A DNA stretch of 64,000 nt from Sipunculus nudus (Eukaryota; Annelida; Sipuncula; Golfingiida; Sipunculidae): contig CM049320.1 of NCBI GenBank assembly GCA_026874595.1, forward strand, positions 17,434,988-17,498,987, written 5' to 3'. Below are positions 32,045 to 42,661 of the stretch, piece by piece. Position 1 is the first letter of the stretch; every line of letters starts with the position of its first letter. The notes under the pieces were generated by a model. The model had not been told where the DNA came from. It was given only the letters and a program-made list of their open reading frames with translations, and searched no databases. A program made the position numbers and the translations under genes.

Positions 32045-33547
32045 CTGGTGACTGTGCCCGAGTGTATCAGTCAACAGAGGAAAACCGATCTTTAGCAGCA
32101 AAAATACAAAATAGAGACTTGGAACAAATCTCAAAATGGTAAAAAAAAAATGGTTAGTCACCTTCAATGCAAAAAAAAAAAAAACAGATCACTGTTATTC
32201 TCAATGAAACCAAAAACAGACCATCCTGGCCTATATTTCAATGGTATTAAAATAGATAAATCTAACACCCATAAACATTTAGGAATAACACTTAGAAAGG
32301 ACTGCAAATGGAACGATCATATTGAAAATATAAAAGCAAAAGCAAACTCTAAAATCTTAATATTGAGCAAATTAAAATATATGCTTGATAGTAAAACTCT
32401 AGAAAACATATATTATACATATATAAGGCCAATACTAGAATACAGTAATGTTATGTGGTGTAACTGCACACAAGAACAAAGCGAAACACTAGAAGCTGTG
32501 CAATTACAAGCTGCCAGAATAGTAACAGGCTGCGTCAGGGGAACTAGCCATGCAAACTCTACAAAGAAACAGGCTGGCCCCTACTCAAAACGCGTAGAGA
32601 AAATTCAATGGTCATCCAGCTGCACAAAATGATAAAGCTAGAATCCCCCCAGTACCTGTACTTACTATTACGGCCACACAGAAACACCACCTTTAATACA
32701 AGATCTAGTGATCGATTCAATATACAAGACATTTTCTGTAGAACAGAGATCTAATATAATTCATTCTTACCAAAATCTATAAGATTAAGGAATAAATTAG
32801 ATGAAAGACTTAAACACTGTCAAACCAGCAAATCACTTAAATATAATATATCCAGGGAAATTGCAAGAAACAAACCACCAAAATACTTCAATTCAGGTAC
32901 AAGAAAGGCCCAGATAATTCATACCCGACTGCGAACACAAAGCAGTGACTTAAACTATGATCTATATAGAAGACACCTATCCAACGACCCAAAATGTCAA
33001 TGTGGATACGAAACAGAAAATGCTGAACATTATCTGCTGCAATGCCAACTCCATGTCAATTCTAGAAATAAATATCTCCCCCAAGATATATCTGTAGAAG
33101 AACTCCTCTATGGTAGCGCATATGCAAACAACACCAGAAATGAAGAAATTTTTACATCTGTATGTTCATACATAGAAAACACAAACCAGTTCAAAACATA
33201 AAAATCTCCCACAACACCTCCAAAACACAGACATACAACTAAAACACTTCCACTTACCAAACATCCACTACAAAACACAACCCCTACCATAACACTGAAT
33301 ACTGCCATCGTTTTATATTTTTATATTTTATATTTTATACAAGAAATATTAGGGAGAGAGTCAAGATAAGCTTTAAGTAGCTTGCACTTAATCCCATTGA
33401 TGTCTGTACCATAAGATATGTGCATATTCAATAAAATATCTCAAACAAACAAACAAACAGAGGAAATGGAAGAAGAAGACCGCGAAGAAAGTCACGTGTT
33501 TGAACATTACCTCGTTGCAAATGGAATGCATAAAGATAGGCCAACGG
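32045..33547 (+). pseudogene. Caspase p20/p10 exon split by a LINE
   Basis: Exon parts 32045-32083 and 33467-33547 (donor ACGG|gtaagt) become one continuous frame if the LINE and one copy of its target duplication are ignored. The left part reads GDCARVYQSTEE, the right part continues MEEEDREESHVF and then EHYLVANGMHKDRPT, which resembles the p10 entry strand (D-L-V-Y-T). The acceptor (GCAAAG|CT) is in phase with the previous exon. The insertion must therefore have hit a gene that still had an open exon here. Confidence 0.65.
32073..33466 (+). mobile_element. 5'-truncated LINE inserted in a caspase exon, 11-bp target duplication
   Basis: The direct repeat AACAGAGGAAA flanks the insertion (32073-32083 and 33456-33466). 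The body (32084-33455) holds the end of a reverse transcriptase ORF: HKHLGITL, YTYIRPILEYSNVMW, and LEAVQLQAARIVTG, then after a frameshift near 32550 and one stop near 32756 the terminal zinc-knuckle-like CQCGYETENAEHYLLQC. It ends in an (AAAC)n tail. The structure (5' truncation, simple-repeat tail, target duplication) is that of a non-LTR retrotransposon of the CR1/Jockey-like type. Confidence 0.85.
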
Positions 33548-33817
33548 GTAAGTCAGTCTCGTGACATACTAAACAACTTTGAACAACTCGTTTAAAATAT
33601 TTTTGCTAGGGGTGTCAAATTATATATTCCAAATCCGACCAATCCTAAACTCTTCGATAAATATGATAGAGAAGGTAATTATCTCTATTTTTAGAGAATT
33701 CTACTCAATTGCTTCTCTGTGCTTCTTGTCGTTAATTGAATAATTACATAAGGAAAACGAAATTAAACATGAAATGTTTATTCATTAAGGCTTTCTAGAA
33801 CACCATGATCTTACCAG

Positions 33818-33920
33818 CGGTTCATTGTTCATATGAAAGATGGTCAAAGTATTTAGAGAGAAGACAGCGACAAAAGTCATTACTGAACTCCTCACTGAGG
33901 TAACACTACGAGCAAATAAC
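33818..33920 (+). pseudogene. Last caspase p10 exon with an in-frame TGA
   Basis: Following TTACCAG, one frame reads GSLFI, TGA, KMVKVFREKTATKVI, TELLTEVTLRANN. This matches the C-terminal p10 pattern GS-FI---------LL--V----. The TGA is at about 33834. The acceptor phase does not match the preceding donor, so either a further base change has occurred or the true boundary is elsewhere. Confidence 0.6.
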
Positions 33921-34110
33921 CAAAATATTCACACATTTAAAATTGCAGGCAAATAACGGAACCTTTTACAGAAGTAACGCAAGAAGCAAATAAGAGTGTA
34001 GCATAAGAAGAGTTAACACTACATGTAAATAACATAAATATCCACACAGCTCAAACTACAATCGAATAACAGAAACCTTCACAGAAATGACACCAGAGGC
34101 AAATAATACA
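33888..34110 (+). repeat. Imperfect repeats of the caspase C-terminal coding segment
   Basis: A motif of about 30 nt (T-ACAGAAGTAAC-C-AGAAGCAAATAA-like) occurs at 33888, about 33965, about 34010 and about 34080, encoding variants of TEVT--ANN. The spacing is irregular (45-77 bp). It looks like tandem duplication of the end of the last p10 exon. Confidence 0.4.
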
Positions 34111-34120
34111 CAGAGGTATC

Positions 34121-34441
34121 AATAAGGATAAATAATAAAATAAAATTGCACATTAGGAAACTGTATACAGGGGTTAAGCTATTATTTACTCGACAAATCT
34201 ATAATAATCACAAAGATAACAACTAAAGTAAATATAACTAGGAATGTGTTCAAACCTTCGTTTAGGTAACTCGTTAATCTCATAATGCATGATCATTTTC
34301 CTTAATAAAATCGTGGATCGAGGTGGATGCAGATCCACTCTCAGGATACATGTGTTGCCACCTGGGGTTAGATCAGTAAACAATCGCCCATTATATGGGA
34401 GTAATGGGCTGTCTTGTTTACTGATCTCATGCATGGTGGCA

Positions 34442-34491
<50 letters not shown>

Positions 34492-35486
34492 GCTGGATCT
34501 AGATGTTAATCCGGATCACCCCAAGAATGTAATAATTTTATGTTACTGGATGTACTTTTATATAGGAATAATTAATACAAAAAGCATACGCTTGAAAATC
34601 AATAGGCAAGCATTGACATGAGAATAATAAAATCATATTAACATATGTACAACTTGTTTCATCACTATTTATTCAATTTTTAACTTAGATTTTCTGAGAT
34701 TAGAATTATTTCAAATATCAGTAGTTTGATCAATTATGTTTTGTATATAATGTATAGCATGTATGTAGCATATATATGTAGCATATATTAGCTATCATAT
34801 GTACACATAGGGTAACCATGTTGGTAACTTATATTAACACTAGCGTTCTGCAAACATAATCTTATTCAATCTAACCCAGACAATTTCGTGCTTTGTTAAT
34901 TTTCCTCTGGATAAAGCCGGACGTTTTTCAATAAAATGGTGTGTTTCAATTAAGTTATTGACATCTCTTTAATATAACGGTTGTTGTTGACATTTTGACT
35001 AATCAATTGTTCCTTGTATCATATGAAAGCTATCTAGGAAATTTCATAGAAAATTATGAATTAGTTCTCGGGGATCGATGCTAACACACAAACAAAAAAA
35101 CCCAGACAAACAAACAGACAAAACCACCAAAACATAACAACACATGACGGGGGTAAATATCCTCCACAAAGGCAACTGCTCATGTAATGCCGTAAAAAAA
35201 ACTTGGAAAAAAGTTAGGTCATCTGTGTTTGCTAATATGTCTGATTCATTGCATTTCATGCAGGTGTATATTAATATTTTGCTTATTGCTAAACATGATT
35301 ATTAATACATGAATTCTTGCTGTCTCAGATTCGTCAAAATGTTTGGAAAAACTGCATGCGTGAGGAAGATGCCATACAAATGGATAAGGATTTGAATTCA
35401 TTGAAAAAGAAATGTTACATTTTTCCAAGCATTTTAAGAGGGAAAGAGACAAAGTAGTTTATAGAAATTTATGCAAAATAAAGGTT

Positions 35487-35541
<55 letters not shown>

Positions 35542-36006
35542 TTACATATTCTTGGCATACAAGGAACGGTGGGATAGATGAATGTAATACAGGTGAAATA
35601 TAAATGTTTTCTGTTGTAGAAGATGCAGAGGATGGCCTATACTTATGGAGACGTAAATTTATTCGGGCCATCCAATATGATTTTGGTTAACGGTTGTTCC
35701 TGGTCCAAAGACAACATTCACTTTAAAACAATCTATTGATTTCATCCAAACCTTAATCTCATTTTATGTGACTTTTATCTAAAAAAAAAACAAACATGCA
35801 TCATCGAATTTGAATAATGGTATCTATAAGCACTATCTTTGAGGATATTTATTGTTATATTTAAACTTTAAGTGAATTGACTTCGTTTCACCATTTGTTT
35901 CATAATTTCTTAGTTGTTATCGATGTTTACTTTATATAAAACATTTTATAGAAATAGTAGTCCATCATTGTCTGTTTAGGAACCATTATACATTCTTTAT
36001 GACATA
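34121..36006. other. No gene seen; two (TA)n microsatellites
   Basis: Pure TA runs lie at about 34444-34490 and 35488-35540. The remaining sequence is AT-rich without recognisable exons. Confidence 0.5.
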
Positions 36007-36341
36007 AAGTGGAACTGCACAATTACGACCTCACTTGGGACTAAGCAAACTGGTCGTTGTTTTGGGGAGGTACACCCCGGTTTGTAAACCGGGTTGCCCT
36101 TTTTGTTCTGTCATTCAGTCGGCTGTGACAAGGCACAGCCACTGAAATGTTATTGCAGTTCTTTTCGGCGATGATCGTACTGGAGGGGTCGATTGGCGCT
36201 GGAGCCAAGAAAACTGCAAGTAATTTTGAATTCAGAGGTCGTGATTATTTTGAGTCATTTATTAACCTAAATAACACTTAAGAAATATTCGGGGAAATGG
36301 TGGTTTCAATTATGAGGAGGTCGCAAGGTGAGGATCCACTG
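36007..36341. mobile_element. Tigger/pogo-like non-autonomous element
   Basis: Ends AAGTGGAACTGCACAATTACG and GTCGCAAGG...ATCCACTG are flanked by TA on both sides. The interior shares CACAGCCACTGA and TTCTCGGC/TTTTCGGCGATG-type blocks with the element at 62101-63289, so it is a shorter diverged member of the same family. Confidence 0.6.
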
Positions 36342-38075
36342 TATAAGCTTCGATTTGATAAATGAATTGATAATTTGTTCATCAGGTTCTTTCTGGGAGT
36401 GTCTTTTGCCAAAAAATTATCCCGGGGAAACAAGTTTTATGCGTGAGCCTCCTTGGCGATGAAATATAGGGATCGACTGGTATTAATCTGAGACTTTAAA
36501 CGCTAGGGTTACTACTTGATGCTTCTATGTTATCCTTCATTACTTCAGAGGGCGGCACTGAATACAGTTTGCTTTTAGATTCTCGATATTCAACGTTTAA
36601 GTATGTTACACCGAATAAATTGCTTGAATTAACCGCTTTCTTTGCTTCTTATTTCTTCCTGGAATAAGAGAATCAATCAGTATAATGATAAGTGCTGTAT
36701 GAGTGTTACTTTCTATTTCGGCAAGCGTTGATCACTGACGTATGTCTCTCCGCCTGGGTGTTTGTCAGCTCTACACAAGCTTCAAGTTTGCAGCTATCGA
36801 TTTGAAACGTATACAGTAAGTAAATACCCTGAACTGCATCGAGCCAATACTTCTGTTCAAAGTCGCTAAATGGTTAACAGTTAAAAAGTAAAAAAAAAAA
36901 AAAAAAATTATCTTTGCAAACAAACAAAAATTATCATTGTAGCTCAATAAACTGTAGCTCAAATTATTTGTCTTTCTATGTACATTTTGCATTGTTGCTT
37001 GTCCTTGTCTAAATACTTCTAACACGATCAGTTTAAATGTAGCTTATGTTATACCGGTCCTACAATCAATCCTCTCTCCGTTGTAAGGCAACAGACTGCA
37101 ATTTTATTATCTACTTTTTATGCATGCAGACATAGTGTATTTAATTAAAAATACCATAACTCGTTGCAAATATTGGCCTGCAAATTTAAGACATATTGTT
37201 GATATGATGTTTTGTTTATGTAAGGTATGCATTCTGCTTGTTTTCTGCAAGGCATAATGTCCTTTTCTTTTCAAAACAAAATATAATAATCTGTCTTTCA
37301 TATCATCCATAAATATCCTTTAAGAAAGTATTATTAAATATGTATGAATTTGGTAGAAACTGTAGATTAAACGAATTTTCCAATTTCGTTCGCATCCCGA
37401 ACGGAAGTCTTAATATGTCAAGTTTTATATTTTGGATGCGCTGTATGATACACTTCTTCATGAATGCACCAGATGAGTTTTCAATTTGCTCAAATGAATG
37501 TTTATAATATCGTAAAGTTGCATTTACTTCAGTAGCAATATAATATGAAGACAATTATTTGTAGAAGGTATATAGCATTTTACCTTCCGATATCAGATAA
37601 ACGCCAGCCTCGCATCACCTGTAAAAGATGTAAAGAGCTGGTTAAACTGAATATAGAACTAATGTTATACATTCGAACTCCGTTATGCATATCAGCGCCT
37701 CAGGAAATATTTGCGGACACAGGTATCATAATTTATGGATGAGTCAAATAAGTATTCCAAAGTAGCCATGGTCACGGAAGCAACATTGTTCCACGAGTAT
37801 GCACTTGAATATTCCAGTGGATGGCTTTTATCAGTCAAAACGAAGGTGGCCAATCAAATTGTATGTGTGGAAAACGTCTTACAATCGCCTTTGCCCAGTG
37901 TAGTGCCAAGAGGCAGATAATGCAAAGGGTAATGTAATGTGACATATAAGGTTCAGTATAACAGCTGCGTGGTTAAATAATAGGAGCTGTCTCAAAGTCA
38001 GTCACTTCATCTCCAAGCACCATGAATTATAGGTGAATTGGTATATCCTGTGAAATAACAGGGACAAATATATAT

Positions 38076-38124
<49 letters not shown>

Positions 38125-38638
38125 GAGAGAGAGAGATATTGCTAACAGCATGCAGAGTTGAATTCAATGTCAGTGTTTTTATCTGGGATTTTATGGTGCT
38201 GCAAGGGAATCTACGTATTCTTTATCTACAATAGGGCACCGATGAATAGAAAGAGAATATTCACTCAAAGCAAAATTCGCATATTTTAAATGATCACGGG
38301 GACCAGAGGCAGACGTAAGTGTTAAAGAGTTTATATTGCTTTCATGCATATCTTGATTCATTTGAAATTGAATACAGAATTGACGAGTAAAGATTATACC
38401 TAATGGACTTAACTGCCTTATAGATCAATTTTTTCAGCGGTCCGCTGGAACATGTCAATGGTTTCTGTCATTAGCTTTGTTAGTTTGACATTTTTTTGCA
38501 TTTAACTATAAAAAAGATACATTTAGCTTTGTTTATAACTTTACCAATTTAGACCAGCCTGCTTTTTTAAATAATTTTGTAAACCTGTTAATATGGTAAC
38601 AGAAAGGAAACGGAACCAGCAGAAACACACGCGCGAGG
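36342..38638. other. No gene seen; short unrecognised ORFs and a (TA)n run
   Basis: Small ORFs at 37303-37554 (minus), 37545-37742 and 37735-37920 (plus) lack recognisable motifs. A (TA)n plus (GA)n microsatellite lies at about 38068-38136. A TATA-like CTATAAAAAAG at about 38507 is about 130 bp upstream of the first exon of the next gene. Confidence 0.35.
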
Positions 38639-41600
38639 ATGACATCTCTGTCTGTTTATCTGTTGCTATTTTGTTGTCATGGGGCCTACAGTCAGGTAAA
38701 TGATAGACGGAAATCACAGCTCAAGGTTACGTGTTACGTGCAAACTGTGCAAAGTTGCAAACTGCAACTTTTAATAAGGTCAAATTAACATATTATGTCT
38801 GATGTAAGGTCGGGTCGAAGCGATTTGTTCAAGTTTAAAATTATTAAAATAGAACCATATATTGAAAACTAAATATCTTTCCCTCTGTGTACCATTACAT
38901 AATAATAATCAAGGCAGGGCAGAATAGATGACCCTTTTTATCTGATTCATATTCTAATTCTAAAAGTTGATAATAAGCAAAATCACACAAATCGTACTTT
39001 GTCAAAATATTATCCTCATAAATGTGCCACTCCGTATATATTTATATTTTATAATGAGTATCCTATAACCAGATAGTGGAGTTCACCTGCTCAGATAAAA
39101 AATATTTGGAAATTAATGGAAACATATACGGTAGGGATAAGATCACGGTAAGAAAATGTCATACAAAGGTTTACTACACGTGTCGGTCACTCTGTAAAAT
39201 GAATATTCATATGGCCAGTAACAGCCGAATAAATAGTATCGTAATACATATCAAATGTACAGTCAATAGGGAATAGAGCTGGGCTGCTAAATGTAAGGCT
39301 TTTGTTATATTTGAAAATAAATTTGACTAATTTCTTCGTTAAAAAACTTATGTTAGCCTGTATATCGCTGGTCTAATAATATGTATCCTGTGGCTTTTAA
39401 AAAGTCTTTACACGTAACCATTACATCATTTTGAAAGGACTTTGTAATTTGTATTTATCTGATACTAGTTTCTGGCAAGTTGTTGCCTCTTTTCACTACT
39501 CACGCAGATCAGGGCCGTGTCACTAATGGTTAAGGCCGGAAAAGCGGGCCTAATGATGATGCGGTCAGCGAAATTACGTGTCCAACTGGATACGTACCCA
39601 AAAAATGTTCGTGTAACACTCTGAAAAACTGTGACGGAGCGAGGTTCTTATCTGGGAAGGATCCTTTGATCTGCAGAGTCGAGAATTAAAATTTAACCGA
39701 GAGGGTGTTAAGGTAGGTAAAGCATCAGGAATGCGGTATTTGCATTTCGACTTACTCACATATTTATATATCTTAATATCATGTTTCTACAACCTACCGT
39801 CGAATCATGCCAAGGCTTACTGATCTACCAATTGCCATCAAGGAATCATAATTTTGTTAATTAACAAAAGTTTATTGAGTATATGGAATTACACCTAGGC
39901 CAAATAATATTGAACTCGGGCCACCTTTTGTAAAATTATAAGGCCATCCTGGACTGTGAGGAAGAACGAGAAGGTAACTTAAAGTATATTCAACAAGAGG
40001 CTGAAGTAAACCCAGATACACCGCCACTCCACTGCCCGTTTGGGAGTTCCTTGGTCAGCTGTTCAGTGCACACACCGTAAGTCAATGGATCTATTTTAAC
40101 ATATCAGTTGGAAATTATTGTGAGGGTTAAGAAAAAAGCTATATTTGTCTATAATTTTAACGACCTTCCCGTAAATTAGTACTAAATGCCAAACATGAAA
40201 CGCTAGATTCCCATTAATGTGTTTATACCCCTCCTGGGGGAGAGTAGATATCCCATCAGCATCTACGTAAAGTATGTTAGGAGTTTTATACATATATTTT
40301 CTTTCTGTTGCAAGTGATCAATCTCAAACTGATTTAAATTTAATTTAGCAGGAAAGACCAATTGAATAAGTGTTTAGATGTTTTGGATGTTTTCGTTTTG
40401 AACACTATCAAATACGTTGTGTTTGTAATATCAGGAGAAAAATGAATCAGTTCATCTAAATTACGTTCCATTTAGTCAATAAAGAGATACTACAAATGTC
40501 ATTAATCTGATTAGAAAAACAGCTAATCATGCTAACTATCCCTATATAAAGTGTGTAGATTATGTAAATTGAATATACATGAGAACTATGCATACGGACT
40601 TTAAAGCAGCTTTATCTGGATATTTAAAAAAGATGCTCTATGAGCAACTGTTTCTTGTTGCATTCTTGAGAAATTATAGCCTGTTTTACAGTGCTGGTAT
40701 TCACAGTTATGCCTATTCTGACGTAAATTTAATATACCTTGTCAGAAAGAAGATTTAGTAACCATTGCACCTTTTTGTGTTGTTTAAAAATCATACATGA
40801 AGTATACATTTATTCCAGTTGGATGCACATAAGCAGGATGAATTACACAGTGAATGGAGACTCGTGTAGCGTTCCGCCAGTATTCAGAACTATACGTGAG
40901 ATCACCCTTCAAGTTCATTGCCGGGGTACATGAATAATTCCTACCATTGTTATTCGATAAATATATGCCTGTACCCATAAATTAGCTGTAAAGGAATATA
41001 GTTTTATAGCTATCATAAGATTGGCCATTTTCTATATTTAATAATATTTATATAATTTCCATGTAATAGGGCCTTTGAAGTCGATATTTAAAACGCTCGT
41101 TGCTCTTCTCCGGCGACGCGGGTTCGAACCCCGGTCTGGCTATGAGAGAGGAGGTTGTAGTTGGCTGTCAAAGTTTTCTCTTGCATTCCTACATAAGCCA
41201 ACAGGCAACCACCCGAGCTTTGGAGAGTCCCTTTTATTATTTATTTTAACTAGTTGTACGATTTATGTAAAGAAATAAAGTTTACTTTTCAACTGTGACA
41301 TACAGGCAACACCAAATATGAAAACCGGCACAATTGTTCCTTTCAATGCATCTCATTATTTGTGCCAGTGAACTACTGTGTTGATCCTGGTGAAGTTAGC
41401 AAAGTAATGAGGAAAGAAGGTGAATTTTACTACAAAGACCGCCTGACCTACACATGTTATCCCGGGTACGTCATCCGAGGGGCAGGTGGCGCCAGGGAGA
41501 GAATCATCCAATGCCAAGGAAATGGTACTTGGTCCGAATCCCCTCCAATCTGCGAAAGAGAGAATCTTAGCAAGTCCCAAGCAAGTGGCACTCCGTCAGA

Positions 41601-42661
41601 ACCATCCGGGAACCGAAAAGGCACGTTTTTGGTGCAATGTGGTATATTACAAAGTATTCCTACACTGATCGATTCTGGAGGGACCCATTCTCTTGTGAGA
41701 ATTAGATCTCATTTTGAAACTCTAAGTCTGACACTATTCCGATATACAATTAAAAATCTCTGCGTAGCGGTAAATTGTTCACATTCTTGCCGCCGTTTTC
41801 GGTCCGACTTTACATTGCTGAGTTAATCAAGGAGTACTCCGATGATTTTTTTACCAGTTTCGAGAGAGTGCAATTGTGAGTTCAATTTGTACCAATCATA
41901 CGTCTTTACTGATCAGGTGATACTCAAAATGAGGGTCTTATACTCATATACACCACGAATATAATTAACCGCATGCCTGAGAAAAATTATGAAACCATGA
42001 TGCAAACATACCTCGCCCTGTGCGATTATCCGTGAACATGCTTTAATATATGTTATGCACTTTGCACTTAACAAACTATTGATGTATTGCATTGGTTGCG
42101 CCCTACCCTCCGCTAAGCCTGACTGGGCAATGATTATTCTGTTTACTCTTCGGAAAAAAATGCCCGTAAAACGAAAAAACAAGGTTTATAATATACAGGC
42201 CAAATTAAATATGGACCATGTAAAATGGTCGTAATTTCGAAACGGTTTCTTTACCAATGGCGTCGTTACGCGAGGTTTTCGGTACTCTTGGTCTGACACT
42301 TCATTCGTTTACCACAGTTTTACCACAGTCGAAAGTCCCTCTCCCCCTTAGATTTTCTTATTATCGATTCTAATTCACACAACAAACAAACAAGTATTTT
42401 CTGCTTGCAGCATTTACCAAGAAAATGGGCACCTTTCGGTTGATCAACAGAGGAAAGATGATAAAAGACTACAATTCTAAGTCACAGAAGGCGAAATCTT
42501 TAATCCGTTGTACATCGCTTTGCTTCTCAGATAATGATTGTGAAAGTTTCACCTACAGTAAAGCCACTCAGCAATGCTTCAAAAACGTTCTTCAGGTATT
42601 CAACAATCACGATTCTTATGCCGAAGAAAAGAGAGCAATGCATTTTACCTATGTTACCTGA
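38639..42661 (+). pseudogene. Secreted Cys-rich/CCP/PAN protein gene, copy B, near-complete but damaged
   Basis: Seven exons join with consistent phases. 1: 38639-38695, signal peptide MTSLSVYLLLFCCHGAYSQ. 2: 39073 to about 39256, Cys-rich (EFTCSDKKYLEI, RKCHTKVYYTC). 3: 39508-39712, module ITCPTGYVPKKCSC then LKNCDG. 4: 39943-40076, DCEEEREGN and HCPFGSS. 5: 40819-40925, DSCSVPPVF and HCR. 6: 41369-41557, CCP/sushi (YCVDPGEV, YTCYPGY, GNGTWSESPPICE). 7: 42411-42661, PAN/apple (MGTFRLI, RCTSLC, DCESFTYS, QCFK). Lesions: in-frame TAA at 39531-39533 where copy C has GAA, one base missing near 39690 in exon 3, and the exon 6 donor changed from gt to ga. Exons 4, 5 and 7 are open. An AATAAA is at 42780. 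It was presumably an extracellular recognition protein. The exon 2 donor is uncertain. Confidence 0.7.
41070..41290 (+). mobile_element. Possible tRNA-derived SINE fragment
   Basis: GGGTTCGAACCCC at about 41128-41140 is a perfect tRNA T-arm/B-box motif followed by GGTCTGGCT. An upstream A box is not convincing and no acceptor stem can be folded, so this is not a tRNA gene. It sits in the copy B intron just before the CCP exon. Confidence 0.4.

Larger units (their letters stand above)
24505..33920 (+). pseudogene. CARD-caspase gene, all domains present but inactivated
   Basis: A multi-exon gene related to initiator-type caspases (CARD, then p20 and p10 peptidase subunits). Recognisable exons are 24505-24666 and 25008-25170 (CARD), 28999-29181 and 30096-30326 (p20), 32045-33547 (end of p20 and start of p10, split by a LINE) and 33818-33920 (end of p10). 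Lesions: a TAG inside CARD exon 2, a missing base in the second p20 exon, Phe in place of the catalytic Cys (QAFQG for QACxG), a disrupted SHG/CGHG motif around the catalytic His, a LINE inserted in a coding exon, and a TGA in the last exon. Active relatives cleave after Asp in apoptosis or inflammation; this copy cannot make an active protease. One or two linker exons between 25170 and 28999 are probable but not fixed. If some lesions are assembly errors, the Cys-to-Phe change would still predict a pseudo-protease. Confidence 0.8.

Noticed and set aside
35044-35671. Minus-strand ORFs around 35044-35671
   Set aside because: One is (TA)n translated as Tyr-Ile repeats; the others are short, motif-free and overlap each other.
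39537-39545. Frameshift in the A run of copy B exon 3
   Set aside because: Codon-by-codon alignment with copy C shows equal length here. The defect is a GAA to TAA change at 39531, not a base loss.
41100-41160. tRNA gene
   Set aside because: Only a B-box (GGTTCGAAC) is present. No acceptor or anticodon stem can be paired, so a SINE fragment is more likely.
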